From HO2-45-11b sp964450915 (GTDB taxonomy: Bacteria > Patescibacteriota > Andersenbacteria > UBA10190): a stretch of 11,241 nt of DNA. The stretch is taken from positions 1-11,241 of the forward strand of contig CAYVFG010000022.1 of the NCBI GenBank assembly GCA_964450915.1, given 5' to 3'. This document shows, piece by piece, positions 1 to 3,576 of the stretch. A program made the position numbers and the translations under genes. Every line of letters begins with the position of its first letter. The first letter of the stretch is position 1. The notes under the pieces were generated by a model. The model saw only the letters and a program-made list of their open reading frames with translations, was not told where the DNA came from and did no database searches.

Positions 1-52
1 CCAGCGATCTCCTGGTTATGAGCCAGGCGAGATACTACTTCTCCATCCCGCG
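1..52 (-). tRNA. tRNA-fMet (CAT), 3' part cut off by the window edge
   Basis: Read on the minus strand, this begins with acceptor arm CGCGGGA and continues with a D-arm (GAGA paired with TCTC), anticodon arm CCTGG / CTCATAA / CCAGG (anticodon CAT), the variable loop and the first T-stem bases GCTGG. The first base C and the three consecutive G-C pairs at the base of an anticodon arm are typical of initiator tRNA, although here the lower stem reads CCTGG rather than the classical run of GGG. The T-loop, the 3' acceptor strand and any CCA lie outside the window, so the diagnostic 1-72 mismatch cannot be checked. It would decode start codons with formyl-Met. A minus-strand promoter lies about 30 bases upstream. 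Confidence 0.85.
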
Positions 53-82
53 ATAAACACTGTGCAGGGACTATACCAGAAA

Positions 83-110
83 ATTATTTTTTTTGCCAGT
101 GTGTTGTCAA
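83..110 (-). promoter_or_regulatory. Promoter for tRNA-fMet
   Basis: On the minus strand a perfect -35 box TTGACA (110-105) is followed after 16 bases by AATAAT (88-83), a 5/6 match to the -10 consensus. This would start transcription near position 76, about 24 bases before the tRNA 5' end. A second possible -10, TATAGT at 75-70, lies closer to the tRNA but has only a weak -35. The boxes interleave with a plus-strand promoter, making this a divergent promoter region. Confidence 0.6.
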
Positions 111-121
111 TAAAGTATAAC
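93..121 (+). promoter_or_regulatory. Promoter for the structured RNA
   Basis: TTGCCA (93-98) and TATAAC (116-121) are separated by exactly 17 bases. Each is a 5/6 match to the sigma-70 consensus. Transcription would start at about 127-128, just before the first stem of the structured RNA. The promoter shares DNA with the minus-strand tRNA-fMet promoter, so the two RNAs are probably divergently transcribed and may compete for RNA polymerase. Confidence 0.6.
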
Positions 122-127
122 AATTTG

Positions 128-327
128 CTTTTCTAAACTATTGCGACGAAGGCTTGCTCGGGCAATAGTGGAACTACGGCCACAGGGGAGTTTTCAGCAG
201 GTATGATGCACACAAATCATATGGCTCGTAAACGTACTTTTTGTGAGTCCTAAGAAGCATCCGGCCTCTTCGCCAACTGGCGAATATAGAGAAACCGGCT
301 TAACAACCCGCCAATTCGGCGGGTTGT
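128..327 (+). ncRNA. Unidentified structured RNA of about 200 nt
   Basis: This stretch has a good promoter and ends in a strong hairpin, but carries no convincing protein gene. Helices that can be read directly are CTATTGC 138-144 with GCAATAG 162-168; TGG 169-171 with CCA 180-182, extending to a GTGG/CCAC pairing; TATGAT 202-207 with ATCATA 216-221; and a compound stem-loop 255-301. In the last, AAGC pairs with GCTT, CGG with CCG, CTC with GAG, and TTCGCC with GGCGAA around the tetraloop AACT. The loop bases CACAA (211-215) could pair with TTGTG (241-245) to form a pseudoknot. I found no tmRNA tRNA-like end, no RNase P core motif and no SRP GGAAGGAAGCAG motif. The length would suit 6S RNA, but I cannot draw the large central bubble convincingly. 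A 16-codon ORF (203-253) lies inside; it could be chance. Function unknown. Confidence 0.5.
303..327 (+). terminator. Strong hairpin ending the structured RNA, no U-tract
   Basis: ACAACCCGCC (303-312) pairs perfectly with GGCGGGTTGT (318-327) around the loop AATTC: ten base pairs, mostly GC. Its position between the structured RNA and the next promoter suggests an RNA 3' end. It is followed by CCTATTA rather than a run of T, so it is not a textbook intrinsic terminator. It may instead be a 3' stabilising hairpin. The 3' arm overlaps the -35 box of the tRNA-Met promoter. Confidence 0.5.
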
Positions 328-351
328 CCTATTATAAATACTCTGTATAAT
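324..351 (+). promoter_or_regulatory. Promoter for the CAT-anticodon tRNA
   Basis: A perfect -10 box TATAAT (346-351) has a -35-like TTGTCC (324-329, 4/6) 16 bases upstream. Transcription would start around 358, just before the tRNA 5' end at 362. The -35 sits in the 3' arm of the preceding hairpin. Confidence 0.6.
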
Positions 352-361
352 GGCCTGTATT

Positions 362-435
362 GGTGACGTAGCTCAGTCGGTTAGAGCGTGGGACTCATAA
401 GCCCGAGGTCGGAGGTTCGATTCCTCCCGTCACCA
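362..435 (+). tRNA. tRNA with CAT anticodon (elongator Met, or Ile2)
   Basis: A complete 74-base cloverleaf. Acceptor GGTGACG pairs with CGTCACC, D-arm GCTC with GAGC, the anticodon loop is CTCATAA (anticodon CAT), and T-arm GGAGG / TTCGATT / CCTCC is intact. The discriminator base is A and CCA is not encoded, so a CCA-adding enzyme is needed. The anticodon stem (TGGGA against GCCCG) has an A-G mismatch next to the loop and a T-G pair at the base. G1-C72 pairs normally, so it is not the initiator. CAT elongator tRNAs can be methionine tRNA or the lysidine-modified tRNA-Ile2; I favour Met but cannot exclude Ile2. Confidence 0.9.
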
Positions 436-445
436 CAATAAAAAG

Positions 446-457
446 GCTATATATAGC
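446..457. repeat. 12-base AT-rich palindrome after the tRNA
   Basis: GCTATATATAGC is a perfect palindrome between A-rich flanks, 10 bases after the tRNA end. It has no T-run in either direction, so a terminator role is not supported. It may be chance in AT-rich DNA or part of the tRNA 3' trailer. Confidence 0.3.
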
Positions 458-485
458 AAAAAATATGCAATTCATGATACGATAC

Positions 486-517
486 TTGACTTTTTGTATA
501 AAAAAGAGTATTATAAT
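486..517 (+). promoter_or_regulatory. Promoter of the small-ORF transcript
   Basis: TTGACT (486-491) and TATTAT (509-514) are 17 bases apart, each a 5/6 match to consensus. An overlapping perfect TATAAT (512-517) is 20 bases from the -35. Transcription would start at about 521-525, leaving a leader of about 145 bases before the first small ORF. A strong terminator at 1194-1232 closes the unit. Confidence 0.65.
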
Positions 518-565
518 ATCGTTTCCGTACTGACTGAGAGGTCTTTTACAATAGATTACGAAGCA

Positions 566-627
566 GGTAAGCCTGTTATTGGCGGTGTCAGTGATCTTTT
601 TCGCTGGTCGCCAGTACCGGGCTTACC
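566..627 (+). promoter_or_regulatory. Long imperfect leader hairpin
   Basis: A 62-base stem-loop in the leader of the small-ORF transcript, made of three stacked helices. GGTAAGCC (566-573) pairs with GGCTTACC (620-627), eight perfect pairs. TATTGGCG (577-584) pairs with CGCCAGTA (609-616), eight pairs including one G-T. CAGTGA (589-594) pairs with TCGCTG (601-606), six pairs, around the loop TCTTTT. The internal loops are small (3 by 3 and 4 by 2). It lies about 43 bases before the GTG start at 671. It could be a cis-acting regulatory element, an RNA stability element or a processed small RNA. I do not recognise a known riboswitch core. Confidence 0.55.
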
Positions 628-670
628 AATGCGGTGAGCGAAGATTCTAAAAAGAACCAAGAGGTGTTTC

Positions 671-841
671 GTGAGCAGAATTCTTGATCTTATGCAGATT
701 CCGTCAGAAGTCGCAGCGGTCCGTGTTTGCCAGGCTATCTTTCTCTTTGCGCGTACTTTGCAAAACGGAAGAGGGGCGATGGAAAAATCGGGCCGTAATG
801 TAATGCGACTGTACGGGATCGACGGCGTCGTCGTTCGGTGA
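671..841 (+). CDS. Hypothetical small protein, 56 aa
   Basis: A GTG start is preceded by AAGAGGTG (659-666), a good Shine-Dalgarno at suitable spacing. The product begins MSRILDLMQIPSEVAAVRVC if GTG is read as Met. The first 30 residues could form an amphipathic to hydrophobic helix (EVAAVRVCQAIFLFARTL); the rest is basic with several glycines (NGRGAMEKSGRNVMRLYG). There is no signal peptide or recognisable domain. It is the first ORF after the structured leader of a transcript with its own promoter and terminator, and 62 bases upstream of another small ORF. No family is recognised. It is short enough to be chance, and the main support is the ribosome binding site and its position. Confidence 0.45.
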   Translation: MSRILDLMQIPSEVAAVRVCQAIFLFARTLQNGRGAMEKSGRNVMRLYGIDGVVVR

Positions 842-886
842 ATACTCTTTCTTGAGCGCGCGGGTTCAACCAGGAGAACATTCAAA

Positions 887-907
887 ATGGGGGGTATGCA
901 TATATGA
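887..907 (+). CDS. Possible six-codon upstream ORF (MGGMHI)
   Basis: ATG at 887 is preceded by AGGAGA (872-877) with a 9-base gap and reads M-G-G-M-H-I before TGA at 905-907. The stop overlaps the ATG of the following 87-aa ORF in the ATGA arrangement (904-907). Such overlaps allow terminating ribosomes to restart, so this mini-ORF could couple or gate translation of its neighbour. It could also be a by-product of the G-rich Shine-Dalgarno of the next ORF. Confidence 0.3.
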   Translation: MGGMHI

Positions 908-1167
908 GGATTATTACCGTTCTGAAAGTGTTGGTTGCTGTTGTCTGTACTCCGCTTTTCGCCCTAACGTCTTTCATGAGATGGCTAGGCTGCGACGCTT
1001 CAGGGAGAGAGTCTCGGATTACGTTTCGGGAAGCTGTTGACGATACTCTTCTTCCGATGGCATGGGCGCTTACTACGAGATGTCAAACAGTCATTCGGCA
1101 TCCGGACTTCGCAGGGCCTTCGTGGGCATGTGAAGTGCAGTGGCGGATCGCTAATCGGAAAGATTGA
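904..1167 (+). CDS. Hypothetical small membrane or exported protein, 87 aa
   Basis: The start ATG follows a GGGGGGT run (889-895) with 8 bases between, a plausible Shine-Dalgarno. The N-terminus MRIITVLKVLVAVVCTPLFA is a basic start plus a hydrophobic segment extending to about residue 29 (LTSFMRWLGC), compatible with a signal peptide or a single membrane anchor. A cysteine at residue 30 follows, but a classical lipobox is not clear. The remaining 57 residues are soluble and rich in Arg and Trp, with further Cys at about 59 and 76. No family is recognised. It is the last ORF before a strong terminator and probably co-transcribed with the 56-aa ORF. An alternative TTG ORF at 852 in another frame lacks a ribosome binding site. 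Confidence 0.5.
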   Translation: MRIITVLKVLVAVVCTPLFALTSFMRWLGCDASGRESRITFREAVDDTLLPMAWALTTRCQTVIRHPDFAGPSWACEVQWRIANRKD

Positions 1168-1193
1168 AGAAAAAGTTCTTTGGTTGCTATAAG

Positions 1194-1232
1194 CAGTCGA
1201 TACCGTTCGGTGTCGACTGTTTTTCTTTTTTA
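1194..1232 (+). terminator. Intrinsic terminator of the small-ORF unit
   Basis: CAGTCGA (1194-1200) pairs with TCGACTG (1213-1219), and ACC with GGT inside, closing the loop GTTC. The stem is followed by five T, a C and seven more T. This is a textbook rho-independent terminator on the plus strand. Confidence 0.9.
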
Positions 1233-1311
1233 TAAATGTTCGGTATGTTGTGGGTAGGCGGGCCGGATGTCCGGCTGCGAAGTGTTCTTTGCATCAGCAG
1301 AAGGATGTCTA

Positions 1312-1989
1312 ATGGACGATCATCGTGTTGGAGAAAAAGCGTTTGTTCGCTACGCCCTGAAGATCGGTGCATTTGGGTTTCCTGCAAAGGGGACGCAACT
1401 CAGTTCCGGAAGAATTTCACCGTACAAATTCAGTATTGAGAAGTTTCACGACGGCGCAACATCGCAGCGTTTAATGGCGGAATTTGCGGACCGGTGCATG
1501 TCGCCTGCAATTAATGGAGAATTCGATGCTATTTTAAGCATTGCAGACTCCACTTCTACGCTTGCTCGGTGTCTTGCAATGCAACTTCTTGTGCAGTATC
1601 AGAGAAATATCCGCTGGGGGCATACTCGCAAAACTCCAAAACCGACAGCTCGAGGGCCTTTTGTAGGGCTAGTAGTTCAGGAATCTGACAGAATTCTTTT
1701 GACGGATGATGCGCTAACAACCGGGAAAAGTCTTCTCGATCCAATGGAGCAGGTTGTGCCATTCGGTGCAAAAGTTCGTGCATGCTTAGTTGCCATGGAT
1801 CGCAAAGAGCGCCACGATGAGAACATTAACGAAACTGCAGCTGATGCCATTGCAAGAATGACAGGGGTTCCTGTGTACAGCTTGTTTACAGTGGATGATC
1901 TATTGACGGTGCTCAGGGAAGACGGAGGACGGGATGATGTGGTGGAAAGGATTAAGAATTATCAAAAGCAATATGGATTCAGCCGTTGA
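1312..1989 (+). CDS. pyrE: Orotate phosphoribosyltransferase family protein (PyrE)
   Basis: 225 residues, close to the usual OPRT length. OPRT joins orotate to PRPP to give orotidine 5'-phosphate in cytosolic de novo UMP synthesis. Seen in sequence: SSGRISPYKF (residues 31-40), matching the OPRT N-terminal signature; RKTPKPTARG (106-115), matching the flexible catalytic loop with its K-x-x-K spacing; and ILLTDDALTTGKS (128-140), the PRPP-binding motif with its acidic pair and TTG loop. The segment around 75-86 (LSIADSTSTLAR) lacks the G-x-x-x-G-I-P and lysine found there in typical OPRTs. I chose ATG 1312 because AAGGATG lies just upstream; ATG 1267 would add 15 residues with no family match. 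It has its own terminator. No other pyr gene is visible, so it may act in salvage or in a scattered pathway. Confidence 0.78.
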   Translation: MDDHRVGEKAFVRYALKIGAFGFPAKGTQLSSGRISPYKFSIEKFHDGATSQRLMAEFADRCMSPAINGEFDAILSIADSTSTLARCLAMQLLVQYQRNIRWGHTRKTPKPTARGPFVGLVVQESDRILLTDDALTTGKSLLDPMEQVVPFGAKVRACLVAMDRKERHDENINETAADAIARMTGVPVYSLFTVDDLLTVLREDGGRDDVVERIKNYQKQYGFSR

Positions 1990-1994
1990 TTCCT

Positions 1995-2035
1995 GCGGTC
2001 GTGATCGATTACTCGATTGCGGCCGCTTTTTCTTT
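1995..2035 (+). terminator. Intrinsic terminator after pyrE
   Basis: GCGGTCGTGATCGA (1995-2008) folds onto TCGATTGCGGCCGC (2013-2026) with only G-T wobbles and the loop TTAC, giving 14 continuous pairs. It is followed by TTTTTCTTT. It starts six bases after the pyrE stop codon. Confidence 0.9.
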
Positions 2036-2076
2036 ACTTTTACTCTATAGTTTTGTATTGTAGGAAAACATATATT

Positions 2077-2150
2077 GGGCCTGAAGTGTAACGGTTTTGC
2101 ATGTCTCCCTGTCACGGAGAAGGCAGCGGGTTCGACTCCCGTCAGGCCCG
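2077..2150 (+). tRNA. tRNA-Asp (GTC)
   Basis: A complete 74-base cloverleaf. Acceptor GGGCCTG pairs with CAGGCCC, the D-stem GTGT pairs with GCAT using two wobbles, anticodon arm TCTCC / CTGTCAC / GGAGA gives anticodon GTC, and the T-arm is GCGGG / TTCGACT / CCCGT. The discriminator is G, as expected for Asp tRNA, and CCA is not encoded (CCT follows). Position 8 reads A where nearly all tRNAs have U. No strong promoter is visible after the pyrE terminator; TATAGT at 2046-2051 is a weak candidate. The membrane protein gene starts 17 bases after the tRNA, so both may share a transcript. Confidence 0.93.
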
Positions 2151-2167
2151 CCTGTATAATAGATAGT

Positions 2168-2581
2168 ATGACAGTTCGTTTATTCGGCATTGGTACTCTT
2201 GCCACATTCTTATTCTCAACGGGTATCTTGGCGCTGATAATAAGCTGGGTTGATCCAACCAGCAATGCCAGCGCGCTTGCGATTATATTGTTTTTTCTTG
2301 CACTGTTTTTGTCGGTTGCATCGCTGTTTTCATTGCTCGGGTACGGTGCCCGCGCGCTCATCATCCGCAATCAGCATCCGGCGCATCGAGTTCGGCCGTC
2401 TCTTCGGCAAGGGGTATTTTTTGGCATATTTGTGGATATTCTCCTATTCTTACAACTAGAGCGGATTCTGGCATGGTGGGTGGCAGGGATAATTATTCTT
2501 TTATTTGCGGTAGTTGAAATGGTATTTATTTCATATGACAAACATGGAGCAACAACTCGAGGAACTATCGAAGAGAGCTAA
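2168..2581 (+). CDS. Hypothetical membrane protein with four predicted helices, 137 aa
   Basis: Four hydrophobic segments can be read: residues about 5-27, 36-58, 82-98 and 99-121. Between the second and third is a basic loop (RNQHPAHRVRPSLRQG). The polar C-terminus (SYDKHGATTRGTIEES) is encoded where the gene overlaps pheS. By the positive-inside rule the basic middle loop would be cytoplasmic. No catalytic motif or named family is recognised. I chose ATG 2168 because the open frame upstream runs through tRNA-Asp. There is little room for a ribosome binding site; TATAAT at 2154-2159 would give a nearly leaderless message. The 47-base overlap with pheS suggests co-expression, but no functional link to tRNA charging can be claimed. 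Confidence 0.7.
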   Translation: MTVRLFGIGTLATFLFSTGILALIISWVDPTSNASALAIILFFLALFLSVASLFSLLGYGARALIIRNQHPAHRVRPSLRQGVFFGIFVDILLFLQLERILAWWVAGIIILLFAVVEMVFISYDKHGATTRGTIEES

Positions 2582-3575
2582 GGGCGAGCTCTCAAGTTGC
2601 GAAGATGCACAGGCGCTTGAGGCGTGGCGCGTTGCGTATATTGGACGAAGCGGCTTAGTATCGGAACTGCTTCGCGGTATTAAAGATTTATCTGACGAAG
2701 ATAAAAGAGTAATAGGGAAGAATGGAAATGCATTGCGACGAGAACTGGAAGAAGGGTATCAAGAAAAGCTGCATATTTTAGAAAAGGGATCGTCGGGTCG
2801 AGGCGTGCAAGCTAAAAGCTATAATCTAGAAGCTGGCGTAGGCCACGTGCATCCGCTGACGCTGACGCTGCAACGCGTGCACGAAATTTTCGCATCGCTC
2901 GGATTTATAATTGCAGATGGTCCGGAAGTGGAAGAAGATCGATATAATTTTGATGCAATTAATATTCCGGCTGAACATCCTGCGCGCGGGGAAGACCAAA
3001 CGTTTCTTGTTGATCCTACAAGTATTAATGGTCAAAAGAATATTTCTCTGAGAACATCCACCTCAACCATGCAGATTCGTTCCGTTGAAACAATGCGCTT
3101 ACATCCGCCCTTTTCTGTCATTGCTCCGGGCAGAGTATTTCGAAAAGAAAAAGTGGATGCGACTCATGAGTCTACGTTCTATCAGTTTGAAGGATTATCC
3201 GTGAGCGAAACGACAAGCATTGCAGATTTTAAATCGGTGATTGAAACATTTTTCTCTGTATTTTTTAATGCAGATGTTACGATCCGACTTCGACCATCAT
3301 ATTTTCCATTCGTAGAGCCGGGGTTTGAAGTGGATATGTCGTGTCCATTCTGTAAAGAGGGGTGCCGAGTATGTAAGTATTCAAAATGGATTGAAGTGAT
3401 GGGCGCTGGTATGGTGCATCCGAACGTACTGAAGAACATGAATATCGATCCGGAAAAATATCAGGGATTTGCATTCGGAGGAGCAATTGATCGACTCACG
3501 ATGATTCAGTACGGCATCAACGATATACGGTTGTTCTGGAGCGGAGATGTTCGATTCCTAAAACAGTTTTCGTAA
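2535..3575 (+). CDS. pheS: Phenylalanine--tRNA ligase alpha subunit
   Basis: Catalytic subunit of the cytosolic (alpha-beta)2 phenylalanyl-tRNA synthetase, which charges tRNA-Phe using ATP. 346 residues, near the usual bacterial length. Seen: an N-terminal helical, coiled-coil-like region (about 1-85); class II motif 1 from HPLTLTLQRVHEIF (106 on); motif 2 GRVFRKE with THESTFYQFEGL (199-220); and motif 3 GFAFGGAIDRL (311-321). The Ala of GFAFG corresponds to E. coli Ala294, the residue that sets Phe selectivity. Cysteines at 270, 273, 277 and 280 (CPFCKEGCRVC) form a likely zinc knuckle absent from E. coli PheS but seen in other bacterial PheS. Motif 3 has GGA where GxG is usual. ATG 2535 is chosen; ATG 2544 is also possible, and neither has a clear Shine-Dalgarno. 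pheT follows after one base. Confidence 0.96.
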   Translation: MTNMEQQLEELSKRAKGELSSCEDAQALEAWRVAYIGRSGLVSELLRGIKDLSDEDKRVIGKNGNALRRELEEGYQEKLHILEKGSSGRGVQAKSYNLEAGVGHVHPLTLTLQRVHEIFASLGFIIADGPEVEEDRYNFDAINIPAEHPARGEDQTFLVDPTSINGQKNISLRTSTSTMQIRSVETMRLHPPFSVIAPGRVFRKEKVDATHESTFYQFEGLSVSETTSIADFKSVIETFFSVFFNADVTIRLRPSYFPFVEPGFEVDMSCPFCKEGCRVCKYSKWIEVMGAGMVHPNVLKNMNIDPEKYQGFAFGGAIDRLTMIQYGINDIRLFWSGDVRFLKQFS

Positions 3576-3576
3576 T

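Noticed and set aside
203..253. 16-codon ORF (starts MMHT) inside the structured RNA
   Set aside because: The spacing to AGGGGAG is long, the start lies in a hairpin, and the peptide resembles neither a tmRNA tag nor a leader peptide. Kept only as a remark in the RNA entry.
852..1040. 62-codon frame starting with TTG
   Set aside because: No Shine-Dalgarno before the TTG, and it overlaps the 87-aa ORF, which has a better start and a hydrophobic N-terminus.
1267..1311. Longer pyrE start at ATG 1267
   Set aside because: Adds 15 residues (MSGCEVFFASAEGCL) that do not fit the family, while ATG 1312 has AAGGATG just upstream.
1900..2370. 156-codon minus-strand open frame
   Set aside because: Runs through the pyrE terminator, tRNA-Asp and the membrane protein gene on the opposite strand, so it cannot be a sensible gene.
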